17,980 nucleotides of DNA from NCBI GenBank assembly GCA_958448395.1, contig CAUDDP010000045.1:1-17980 (forward strand), in the 5' to 3' direction. Below, one piece after another: positions 7,861-14,905 of this stretch (the stretch's first letter is position 1; each line of letters begins with the position of its first letter). The stretch is from an uncultured Oscillospiraceae bacterium (GTDB lineage: Bacteria; Bacillota; Clostridia; Oscillospirales; Ruminococcaceae). A model generated the notes under the pieces. That model made no database searches. It saw nothing but the letters and a program-made list of their open reading frames with translations, and had not been told where the DNA came from. The position numbers were made by a program, and so were the translations under genes.

Positions 7861-8454
7861 ATGTCATCATCATCCATTCGCAATCTCTGTCAAATTGCTC
7901 TGTTCACTGCCATTCTTGCCGTTCTGGCACAAATCAGCATCCCCATGCCAAGTGGCGTGCCCATCACGCTGCAAACACTGGCAGTTGGTCTTTGTGCCAG
8001 CTGTCTTGGATGGAAACGAGGCAGCATTGCTGTTCTGGTTTATCTGGCACTTGGTGCCGTTGGCATTCCGGTTTTTACCCAGTTCACAGGCGGCATTGCA
8101 AAATTTGTTGGCGTCACTGGTGGCTTTCTCTGGGGCTTCCTGCCAATGGCAATGCTCTGCGGTGCAGGTGCGGCTTTACAGGAATCTACAAAAAATAAAA
8201 TCATTGGCGGCATCGGCGGTGCACTGCTGCAAGCAGCTGGTCTACTGGTATGCCATTTCTTTGGTGTACTGCAATTTTCTATGCTGGCAGGCAGAGGATT
8301 CTGGACAAGTGCCCTGCAAGTATCCGTACCATATCTGCTAAAGGATAGTATTTCCCTGATTGTTGCATTTTTTGCAGCAAAGGCACTCTGTAAAATTCTG
8401 GATCGTGCACACATCTCTCTGCATCCATCCAAGCAGACTGGACAGAAAGCTTGA
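7861..8454 (+). CDS. bioY: BioY, biotin-specific S component of an ECF transporter
   Basis: 197 residues, a membrane protein that captures biotin and works with the shared EcfA/A'/T energising module, or alone. The family signature is clear: MPSGVPITLQTLAVGLCAS (residues 29-47), LGAVGIPVF, and GGIAKFVGVTGGFLWGF (about 77-93). About six hydrophobic segments span the protein. The ATG at 7861 has GAGG 9 bases upstream. It is a lone gene: no bioA, bioB, bioD or ECF ATPase is nearby, as is common for group II S components whose energising module is encoded elsewhere. A BirA-type operator precedes it. Repeat copies lie on both sides in the same orientation. Confidence 0.95.
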   Translation: MSSSSIRNLCQIALFTAILAVLAQISIPMPSGVPITLQTLAVGLCASCLGWKRGSIAVLVYLALGAVGIPVFTQFTGGIAKFVGVTGGFLWGFLPMAMLCGAGAALQESTKNKIIGGIGGALLQAAGLLVCHFFGVLQFSMLAGRGFWTSALQVSVPYLLKDSISLIVAFFAAKALCKILDRAHISLHPSKQTGQKA

Positions 8455-8488
8455 GCTATCGCCGCAATACAACAAACAAAAAACGCAC

Positions 8489-8609
8489 GCAAATCCATTT
8501 TTGTATTTTCCCTCACAGATAACAGTCTCACCTCCGCCAAGCTGAGCCAGCTTGACCGCAATCGCCGTTCGGCTGGGCAGTCCACTCCATCATTTGAAAA
8601 TTGATTTGC
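8489..8609 (+). repeat. Repeat type A, short copy 2
   Basis: 121 bp bounded by inverted ends: GCAAATCCATTTT (8489-8501) and, at 8597-8609, the complement of GCAAATCAATTTT (12 of 13 matching). The core is as in copy 1 but the right arm of the outer palindrome has decayed (GGCTGGG). It lies 34 bases past the bioY stop and ends 4 bases before the shared terminator. Confidence 0.87.
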
Positions 8610-8613
8610 ATGC

Positions 8614-8653
8614 AAAAAACGGAAAGCAGATCTTCATGTCTGCTTTCCGTTTT
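8614..8653. terminator. Bidirectional terminator between bioY and the PF06541-like gene
   Basis: A perfect 15-bp stem (8616-8630 with 8639-8653) with an 8-base loop has A-rich and T-rich flanks, so it can stop transcription from both converging genes. Both arms are the same as in the glyS terminator at 93-130. Confidence 0.92.
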
Positions 8654-8699
8654 CTATTCACATAAATGCAACAGGAATGCATTCTATTCCAATATCGTT

Positions 8700-9446
8700 T
8701 TATCGTTTTTGCATCCGCTCACGCAGCTCCTGCAACCGCTTTTTCACATTCGGCGTATCTAGGTACCGTTCCAGATGCTCCTTCAGTGGAACACCGGAAC
8801 GAAATGCAAATAAGAACCGTCGCTTTTCGCCGTTCTTCTCCTTGCTTGCCAGAATATTTGCTTTCAATTCTTCCAATCGAACTACAATCTGATGCTCTGC
8901 GGCAAACAAACGAATCCGTCGCACCAATCGCAGAGAGTACACCAGATCCAATACAAAAATACCAAAGAAAAAACCGATGAGGAACGAGAATGCCAGATTT
9001 TGTGCCAGCCAGTCTAAACTGTTTAAAATATACGGATGAATAAAGAAGTAATAAATTGCACTGAGCAGCAGCCAGAAAAAGGAGAACAGTGGACAAATAA
9101 TCCCCTGTATATTTCCCCACATGTCGCTGTAGTCCCATAGCTTAATATTCATACCTTTGACAAAAATCAAACCGGCTATATACTCAATCAGTGTAATACA
9201 AACCGCCATCACCAAAAACAGCACCAGTTTCTGTACCACATGATTTTTTATGGGTAAATACGGCTCTAATGATGCCAGCAAATACAGCACACTCAAACTA
9301 AATCCATAAAGCGGTAAATACGGGCCAATCAAAAAACCCGGATTCAGCCACTTATGGGTGACGAAATGCCGAAAGACAACTTCTAAACACCATCCAAGGA
9401 TACTGCCAACCGCAAAAAGAAATGTGATTGTTAAAAATATATTCAC
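8700..9446 (-). CDS. Multi-pass membrane protein of the PF06541 (putative ABC transporter type IV) family
   Basis: 248 residues from a GTG start. The N-terminal half has about five hydrophobic segments. Family motifs are visible: GWCLEVVFR near residue 19, LNPGFLIGPYLPLYGFS near residues 35-51, a second helix with LIEYIAG, and LWDYSDMWGNIQGIICP. The last 80 residues are charged and predicted cytoplasmic helix. The GTG at 9446 is chosen because GGAAAGGACG precedes it at suitable spacing; any start further upstream would overlap the -10 box at 9480-9485. PF06541 proteins are common in Firmicutes and lack a proven function; the transporter label is historical. It has its own promoter and shares a terminator with bioY, and it closes the left side of the phage module. 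Confidence 0.8.
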   Translation of the reverse strand: MNIFLTITFLFAVGSILGWCLEVVFRHFVTHKWLNPGFLIGPYLPLYGFSLSVLYLLASLEPYLPIKNHVVQKLVLFLVMAVCITLIEYIAGLIFVKGMNIKLWDYSDMWGNIQGIICPLFSFFWLLLSAIYYFFIHPYILNSLDWLAQNLAFSFLIGFFFGIFVLDLVYSLRLVRRIRLFAAEHQIVVRLEELKANILASKEKNGEKRRFLFAFRSGVPLKEHLERYLDTPNVKKRLQELRERMQKR

Positions 9447-9479
9447 AAATAACGTCCTTTCCGTCCATGTATGATTTTT

Positions 9480-9508
9480 ATTATACAACAACAAACTTCC
9501 TTTTGCAA
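9480..9508 (-). promoter_or_regulatory. Promoter of the PF06541-like gene
   Basis: Minus-strand TTGCAA (9503-9508) and TATAAT (9480-9485) with a 17-base spacer. No terminator is recognisable between here and the end of the phage module at 9574, so read-through from that operon is possible. Confidence 0.8.
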
Positions 9509-9573
9509 GTCAAAACGAAAAAAATTGACGATAACTGAACACAACCTCTGCATATGCTTATGATAGAAACATA

Positions 9574-10512
9574 CTATTCTATATTTTGAAAAGCATCAAA
9601 ATAAATAGAAATGGTTGTAGTGATCCCCGCCTGTGTCCCCTTCCAAACGATTGCAGAAATTCGCCCATTTTCCATGACATCTTTTACCGTCAAACAGTCA
9701 TTCAAGTCACACTGCACCAATCCGGGAAGGGTAAAATACTGCTGAAACCAGCCGTTCTGTGCGGTGTTGGAACGGAACTGCAAGGCTTTCTGTGGATCAT
9801 ACAAATAAGAGCGGTCAAAAGCAATCTGCTTATGCCGCAGCTGATAGACAGCAACCGCCTGTGGGTTGACAAGTGAAAACTTGTTATAACTGCCGTCTAC
9901 GTCTTGCATGTGAAAATGACTGATCATGCGGCTGTAGCATCGTTTTGTTCCATAGGAAAGCGTCTGCCCCGTCTGGATATGCAGTGACTTGGTATCCTCC
10001 GGCAGGTGCAGGCAGACTTTGTTTGCTGCTCGAATATAAGGATACCGTTCCAATAATTTATAACAAAGCGTCACCACACCATCCCAGACGGGAATGTGAT
10101 CTTTGAAATAGACATAGTTACTGGTATCACCATTTGATTCCCATGTAATGGCAGATGGAAACGTATAATATCCTGAAAGCAACGCATCCACAGAAAGATT
10201 GGGATACAATCCCGGTTCTAATTCATTGTGCAGCAGCAGTTTTGTAAAACCGTAAGATAAGATTGTCATCACAGTTGCATTCTCATCCGTTCGCACGGTT
10301 ATTTTTTCTAAACTGCCTTCATGCAGGGTCTGGCTGCCATACTGCACCACAATTCGACAAATCGTACCGAATTGCTGCAATCCACCTGTGTCCAGCTGTG
10401 CAGAAAAAGCAGTATAGGGCGTATAAACCTCCTTTTTTAACTGAAAGGATAAGATTTCTGTAAATGCATATGATGCACCCGTGGTATTATAAATTGTAAC
10501 AGTCCATGCCAT
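9574..10512 (-). CDS. Phage tail hub or baseplate-like protein (tentative)
   Basis: 312 residues, the last gene of the phage module. AGGAGG lies 6-7 bases before the ATG at 10512, so the protein begins MAWTVTIYN; an in-frame extension upstream lacks a ribosome site. The N-terminal third is beta-rich, with short charged turns (KKEVYTPYTAFSAQLDTGG, ICRIVVQYGSQTLHEGSLEKITVRTDENATVMTILSYGF). This is the layout of XkdQ/gp27-like hub proteins, where an early domain is followed by a 'seg..rkg..ltitaydy' type strand pair. No lysozyme, LysM or peptidase motif is seen. Assignment rests on layout and position, not a firm motif. The 65 bases downstream to 9509 contain nothing recognisable. Confidence 0.5.
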   Translation of the reverse strand: MAWTVTIYNTTGASYAFTEILSFQLKKEVYTPYTAFSAQLDTGGLQQFGTICRIVVQYGSQTLHEGSLEKITVRTDENATVMTILSYGFTKLLLHNELEPGLYPNLSVDALLSGYYTFPSAITWESNGDTSNYVYFKDHIPVWDGVVTLCYKLLERYPYIRAANKVCLHLPEDTKSLHIQTGQTLSYGTKRCYSRMISHFHMQDVDGSYNKFSLVNPQAVAVYQLRHKQIAFDRSYLYDPQKALQFRSNTAQNGWFQQYFTLPGLVQCDLNDCLTVKDVMENGRISAIVWKGTQAGITTTISIYFDAFQNIE

Positions 10513-10569
10513 GCGATCCCTCCTTTCCACAAAAGTGTGTAGAATTGTTGAAAACTGCAATCTGGTTGG

Positions 10570-10962
10570 TTATACCGCCTGTAACTGATTGACCAGACAT
10601 TCCAACCGACAGGCAACGGTGGTCGAACCGCCGTCCTCCTGTATGACATATCTTGTGAGTTGACACATACTATATCGTATCCCATCCAGCTCCACCATAA
10701 ACCGCTTATTTTCTGCCAAACACGTTTCCAATTCCAGCATCAAAACAGAGGGGGGATCGGTTCGCAAAAACCGCCCATCCAGATACAGCCGTCTTGCCCG
10801 AATGGCATGATTTGTGAAAACTGTTGTTCCTGCCACAGTTGTCTGTTCTGCAAATTGCCGAACACCAGAGAGCTGATACTTGTCTACATAAAAAATGTGA
10901 CTTCCAATGGTTACTGGAAACGTTCGCTTCTCCTGCAATGTACAATGATACGCCATTGTCAT
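10570..10962 (-). CDS. Small protein of the phage module, function unknown
   Basis: 130 residues, beta-rich and basic in places (RARRLYLDGRFL), with three cysteines. I do not recognise a family. The start codon overlaps the stop of the preceding gene as ATGA (10959-10962), with GGAGG just upstream, so translation is coupled; a second ATG at 10956 has a longer, also usable spacing. It lies between a tail-terminator-like gene and a hub-like gene, where complete phages carry tail tube, chaperone and tape-measure genes. A small tail or hub-associated role is the natural guess, but only position supports it. Confidence 0.6.
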   Translation of the reverse strand: MTMAYHCTLQEKRTFPVTIGSHIFYVDKYQLSGVRQFAEQTTVAGTTVFTNHAIRARRLYLDGRFLRTDPPSVLMLELETCLAENKRFMVELDGIRYSMCQLTRYVIQEDGGSTTVACRLECLVNQLQAV

Positions 10963-11375
10963 TCCACCTCCGCTTCTGTTTCCTGCACATCTGGCTGCAA
11001 AATGCCCTGTACATGACAAGTTACTGTCATGGTCTGCTTTTGCAGCAGCCGTTCCGTCTTTGGGGCAGAGAATACAACCGTCTGCACCCGACAGTTCTGC
11101 AACAGCACCGGCAAAATCATTTCTGTAAAATATGCATATAATTGTTCTACGCCTGCCTCCATTGGCAATAGTAACGTGACGGTTATCTCTGCGGAAAAGG
11201 GCACTGCCTGCTGCTCCGCACGAAAAATCGGCAGCTCTGTCTTGCAATTCTGAAGATTCAGTACCAAAAACGGCGATGATTTCTGCGAAACTGCCGTATG
11301 ATCATATGCAGTATAAACCGGTATCGGAAGCGGTTTTAGCTGGGTTTGCAGCTGATGCAGAATCTGTGTTATCAT
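10959..11375 (-). CDS. Tail-terminator or neck-like protein (tentative)
   Basis: 138 residues. The start is set at the ATG at 11375, preceded by AGGAGAG; the frame stays open up to 11588 but that stretch overlaps the adaptor gene and reads as junk. The protein has an N-terminal helix (MITQILHQLQTQL), then strands and SQKSSPFLVLNLQ, then VEQLYAYFTEMILPVLLQ. This helix-strand order and the length match tail-terminator or neck proteins that follow the head-tail adaptor in many siphovirus and myovirus modules. It begins inside the preceding gene with a 74-base overlap and its stop overlaps the next start (ATGA). The call is positional plus shape, without a diagnostic motif. Confidence 0.6.
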   Translation of the reverse strand: MITQILHQLQTQLKPLPIPVYTAYDHTAVSQKSSPFLVLNLQNCKTELPIFRAEQQAVPFSAEITVTLLLPMEAGVEQLYAYFTEMILPVLLQNCRVQTVVFSAPKTERLLQKQTMTVTCHVQGILQPDVQETEAEVE

Positions 11376-11751
11376 CCATTGTTCTCTCCTCTCCTGCTGT
11401 TTTTGTCCGGCAAAAACAAAACTGTTCATCCAGCAGCCACGGACTGCAAAGCTGCCGATACTGCTCTTGCAGCTGTCGAGCAGCTGCAATCTGTTTGGTA
11501 CGATCTTGCTGCTGCGGCACGGTTCCGGCATAGGTACAAGCTGTCTTGTCCTGCATTGTCTGCAATGCTTGATACTGACAGTTTGCAATGGCAGCAGCCA
11601 ATAAATGCAGCGGCTGTAATGTTGGATTTGCCTCCGGTTTTAAGGCAGCGGTCACCATATCAATGGCAGACATAATCAACGCCTCATATGCCTGCACATC
11701 ATCCAGCTGCGTCAGCATTTGAAAGAATCCACGCACCATCTCTGGATGCAT
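11302..11751 (-). CDS. Head-tail adaptor-like protein (tentative)
   Basis: 149 residues from the ATG at 11751, which has AGGAGG 8 bases upstream; a GTG at 11760 lies inside that ribosome site and is rejected. The protein is mostly helical, with an acidic N-terminus, LDDVQAYEALIMSAIDMVTAAL and LQPLHLLAAAIANCQYQAL, then TYAGTVPQQQDRTKQIAAARQLQEQYRQL. This all-helical pattern resembles gp6-like DNA-packaging adaptors that dock below the portal. The last 25 residues (MDDNTDSASAANPAK onward) overlap the next gene and look unstructured, so the folded part probably ends near FCFCRT. Confidence 0.65.
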   Translation of the reverse strand: MHPEMVRGFFQMLTQLDDVQAYEALIMSAIDMVTAALKPEANPTLQPLHLLAAAIANCQYQALQTMQDKTACTYAGTVPQQQDRTKQIAAARQLQEQYRQLCSPWLLDEQFCFCRTKTAGEERTMDDNTDSASAANPAKTASDTGLYCI

Positions 11752-11780
11752 ATGCTCCACCTCCTCTGTATTCCCCAGCT

Positions 11781-12653
11781 TTACTTCATCTGAAACTGCT
11801 GTAAAGCCACTTCTGACTTCTTCTCTGCCGATTGCAGCTGAGAACTGCCTTGCTGCTGCGTCTCCTGCCGTAACTGCTGCCGAAGCGTCAGCAATTCGGA
11901 CAATGTCATGCGTTCTGCTGCTTGCAGTAAGCTTTTCTGCAACGGCTGTCCACTGAGATAACAGAGTGTGACAATTTCCTTTCGGACATCATTTTCTGCC
12001 GCTGCCAGCTGTGCCTGCTGACTTTGCAGCTGCTTTTGCAGAACAGCAACCCGTTCGCTCTCCGCTTTCCCACCATACTGCTTTGTGACCCCTGCCTGCC
12101 GCTGTGCTGGAACAGCAACAAAACTCCACTCATAGGCATCTGTAATATTGGAAAGTACAGTATGACAAAGCGTACCCTGATACAATTCTCCCTGCACATG
12201 CGGACAACCGCCGGTACGCCGATCCTTTCCACAGACAGAACAGGTATGGGAAGCAGCCGTGCAGGAAACGCTGACCTCCTTTTTAATCCCAGCATCAATC
12301 TCCCGAATCAAATCCCGGTTACTGTCCGTTCGCACCATGTAGGCATTTCCCTTCAGACAGGTGTAGGGTTCGCCGGTACTGGTACGCTGCTCCGGATGCG
12401 TTTCCAGACGGGTAGAGAAAATGCGTGCCGTCTGATTGATACCAGACGGATTATGGTCAAAAATACCAGTTTTCCCGACAAACAATGGTTTCATTTCCTG
12501 TAAGGCAGACAAGGAAAACCGCTCAAAATCCCGATCAATTTCATTGTCACAGAGCAGCACATCAAAAATATAGACTTCGTCAGCACTGTGTGTTCTTCTG
12601 GTAAATTGATTCAGTGCTTGTAATAGATCGTCCTGCGGTGCTATCGTTTCCAT
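11781..12653 (-). CDS. Capsid maturation protease with C-terminal coiled-coil (scaffold-like) domain
   Basis: 290 residues. Residues about 25-190 match the prohead protease fold: FDHNP supplies the expected catalytic His (H67), KEVSVSC (125-131) the catalytic Ser (S128 or S130), and DAYEWSFVAVPAQRQAGV (172-189) is the conserved end of the domain. Between them sits CxxC-x8-CxH (C138, C141, C150, H152), a likely zinc knuckle. The last 95 residues are Gln/Ala-rich coiled coil (AVLQKQLQSQQAQLAAAEND, TLRQQLRQETQQQ), suited to act as a fused scaffold or delta domain that is cut away during maturation. AGGAGG precedes the ATG at 12653. Unusually it lies downstream of the capsid gene, not between portal and capsid. 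Confidence 0.82.
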   Translation of the reverse strand: METIAPQDDLLQALNQFTRRTHSADEVYIFDVLLCDNEIDRDFERFSLSALQEMKPLFVGKTGIFDHNPSGINQTARIFSTRLETHPEQRTSTGEPYTCLKGNAYMVRTDSNRDLIREIDAGIKKEVSVSCTAASHTCSVCGKDRRTGGCPHVQGELYQGTLCHTVLSNITDAYEWSFVAVPAQRQAGVTKQYGGKAESERVAVLQKQLQSQQAQLAAAENDVRKEIVTLCYLSGQPLQKSLLQAAERMTLSELLTLRQQLRQETQQQGSSQLQSAEKKSEVALQQFQMK

Positions 12654-12738
12654 GAAAATCCTCCTTTAAAATATGTAAGTTCGACGAGAATGCATTCTAC
12701 GGCTGCCGTCCCATCCACTATCAGAAAAATCCTTCTGC

Positions 12739-13704
12739 TTAAATCGTCATCTTATGGACTGCATTCTTCATCAGTACACGGAAGCCGCACTGCAATGAAA
12801 CGGAAATCAAATCCAACTGATTTTCAATCAGACGATCGGTTTCCAGAATCAAATTTGAGCCTGTTACCATCTCCAGTGCAAAGTTCCTGTCCAGACCAAT
12901 GATGACATTGTCACTCATCTGCGGCACCTTACAAAGTACAGTGCCAAACGGCAGCCGTACCTGCCCCTGCTCCACTGGCACAACATCGTCCATCTCTGCC
13001 ATTGCCAAAATAGTGGCTGCCACTTTCGGCGATACCAACAGTGTATTCATATTATAAGTGGTAAACTTTCCATAAAGCGTTGCCAGATCGCTGTAGGCCA
13101 ATGCACTGCCTGCCTTTGCAGTTGTGGAACCAGCAGTTGCCGTCAGTGTGATAATTGCCTGCTGCATCAAAGCCTGTGCCAGCTGCATCCCCACACTCCG
13201 CAGAAAAACTGCAAAGACATCCAGTCTCTGCTGACGGACAGCCTCATAGGAGGACTTTACCACCCTACCATATTTATTCAATGTCAACGCTGTAGTATCT
13301 TCCAAAATGGTAGAGGCTGTTAAACCATTCCCCTGTGAAACTGCCGTGCCATAGCTGGCTGTTTCTGTAATGGCACAGCCCAAGTACTGGCTGCTGTCCG
13401 TATGGGTTTCCACCGCTGTGATTTCCGACAACATAGCGGCATCCATTCCCTGCTGTACCGCACGGCGGACAAATTCCGGAAACAGAATTGCACTCTCTGT
13501 ACTGGTAAAGAACTTTTCCACACGGTCGCACTGCGGTCCGCTGATACGAATATCAAACCGCTTCAGCTGCCGTTCGTAGGCATCCAGTCCGGCAAGCGGT
13601 GTTTCCGCATACTGGGCAGATGGATCCAACCCTTCCAATGCCTGTACAAAGCTCTTGTTGGTCAGATGATATAAACCCTTTTCCAATGTTACATTCTGAT
13701 ACAT
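12739..13704 (-). CDS. Phage major capsid protein, HK97-like
   Basis: 321 residues from the ATG at 13704, which has AAGGAG 8 bases upstream; an ATG six bases earlier leaves only 2 bases of spacing. The N-terminus is helical with charged residues and contains LDAYERQLKRFDI. FPEFVRRAVQQGMDAAMLSEI is the typical entry into the HK97 fold; then come a long spine helix (YEAVRQQRLDVFAVFLRSVGMQLAQALMQQAI), LLVSPKVAATILAMAEM, and the end block VIIGLDRNFALEMVTGS to GFRVLMKNAVHKM. Assignment as the shell protein rests on this order of elements and on its place after the portal. The 85-base gap downstream has a 12-bp palindrome at 12687-12698 and no ORF. Confidence 0.82.
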   Translation of the reverse strand: MYQNVTLEKGLYHLTNKSFVQALEGLDPSAQYAETPLAGLDAYERQLKRFDIRISGPQCDRVEKFFTSTESAILFPEFVRRAVQQGMDAAMLSEITAVETHTDSSQYLGCAITETASYGTAVSQGNGLTASTILEDTTALTLNKYGRVVKSSYEAVRQQRLDVFAVFLRSVGMQLAQALMQQAIITLTATAGSTTAKAGSALAYSDLATLYGKFTTYNMNTLLVSPKVAATILAMAEMDDVVPVEQGQVRLPFGTVLCKVPQMSDNVIIGLDRNFALEMVTGSNLILETDRLIENQLDLISVSLQCGFRVLMKNAVHKMTI

Positions 13705-13732
13705 ATTCATAACTCCTTTTCTTTTTATAAAA

Positions 13733-14881
13733 TCATCTTTTTTCTGTCAACGTCTGTTCAATCTGCATCGCCTGCGCATTGTGTAATCTTGCCAATGCCT
13801 GCTCCGTTTCATCCTGTAAGTTAATCGTATCCCATTCCACTGTCACCTCTGCAACAGAACCAATTGTTCGCAGAAATGCAGTACAAACCTGCTGAATGAC
13901 CGGTGTCAGCAATCGACGGTAATATTCCAGCTCGGAAGTCAGGATATCTGCCTGCTGTGTACTCATCCGCTCTGTAGAAGACCAATTCAATCCAAGCAGA
14001 AACGGCGGAATCGAAAGCTTGGACACAATCTGCTCCAACAACTGCCGAACCGGCACCTCTGTATCCAAAAGTGGATTTTCTGCTCCGATGACCTTGATAT
14101 CCACATCTCCGGCACAGATAAAGTCCCTGACCTCTCCACCTGCACTGGCACGCATTCCAGCAGACCACTCCTTTGCAATGGTCTGTGCCCGTTCTGTTGT
14201 ATAAGCCCGTTCTGTTGGATCATTAGAAGGATGATAGGTTACGGCATAGCGGATATTGCCGATGCGGTCATAATTCTGACCGATACACTCATAAATCCGC
14301 AGCAAAATACTGCAAAGGGCTGGTGTCCCATGTAAAACGGACACCCCATAAACTTTTCCTGCTGGCGGATGTAAGGCACTGAACAGCAATCGTTCCGGAT
14401 GCGGCAGCGGCTGTTCTGCCGGAGAACCATCTGCCGTTCGCAAATAAAACTGTCTGCCGCTTCGCCCCGGCTGCAAACAAATCAAATCCGGTTCTGCACA
14501 GTGCAAACCTACAATGCAATGGCTGCGTCCGTCTATTAAGATTTCCCCCAATGCGTTTCCACAAGTCAGCAGACTGTCCAAAAAACGGTCTGTAAAGCAT
14601 TGCAAGGACTGTCCACTGCAATCACACGGTACTTTCTGTACAAAGGCATCTAACTGTTTCTGTACCGATTTCTCAGAGGCAATTACCGTATAACTGCCCG
14701 TCAATCGTACAATTTTGCTCAATGCGGCGTCAATAATCGGCACGGCATACCGCAGCTGCCGATAAAGCTGCTGTGCTGTTTCATCCTGCTGCAACAGAGA
14801 AAAATCTCGCTTCTGCTGCCGCTCTGCGGCAATCAAAACCGATGATGACGGCATTCGTTTCTTTCGATGAAAAAGTGACAT
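13733..14881 (-). CDS. Phage portal protein
   Basis: 382 residues, the dodecameric ring at the capsid vertex through which the terminase pumps DNA. The segment YAVPIIDAALSKIVRLTGSY (about 46-65) and the later LLEQIVSKLSIPPFLLGLNWSSTERMSTQQADILTSELEYYRRLLTPVIQQV are the characteristic wing and stem/crown regions of portal proteins. AGGAGAGG lies 7 bases before the ATG at 14881. It begins 24 bases after the large terminase stop and is followed within 28 bases by the capsid gene. At 382 residues it is at the short end for portals, which are commonly 400-500, but both ends look natural. Confidence 0.85.
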   Translation of the reverse strand: MSLFHRKKRMPSSSVLIAAERQQKRDFSLLQQDETAQQLYRQLRYAVPIIDAALSKIVRLTGSYTVIASEKSVQKQLDAFVQKVPCDCSGQSLQCFTDRFLDSLLTCGNALGEILIDGRSHCIVGLHCAEPDLICLQPGRSGRQFYLRTADGSPAEQPLPHPERLLFSALHPPAGKVYGVSVLHGTPALCSILLRIYECIGQNYDRIGNIRYAVTYHPSNDPTERAYTTERAQTIAKEWSAGMRASAGGEVRDFICAGDVDIKVIGAENPLLDTEVPVRQLLEQIVSKLSIPPFLLGLNWSSTERMSTQQADILTSELEYYRRLLTPVIQQVCTAFLRTIGSVAEVTVEWDTINLQDETEQALARLHNAQAMQIEQTLTEKR

Positions 14882-14905
14882 GAAGATACCTCTCCTCTCT
14901 TTTTA

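Noticed and set aside
12687..12698. 12-bp palindrome AGAATGCATTCT between the capsid and protease genes
   Set aside because: Short, AT-rich and with no stem loop or T-run; expected by chance at this length scale.
12739..13704. Encapsulin rather than phage shell protein
   Set aside because: Encapsulin N-terminal motifs are absent, and the neighbours are terminase, portal and protease, which encapsulin loci lack.
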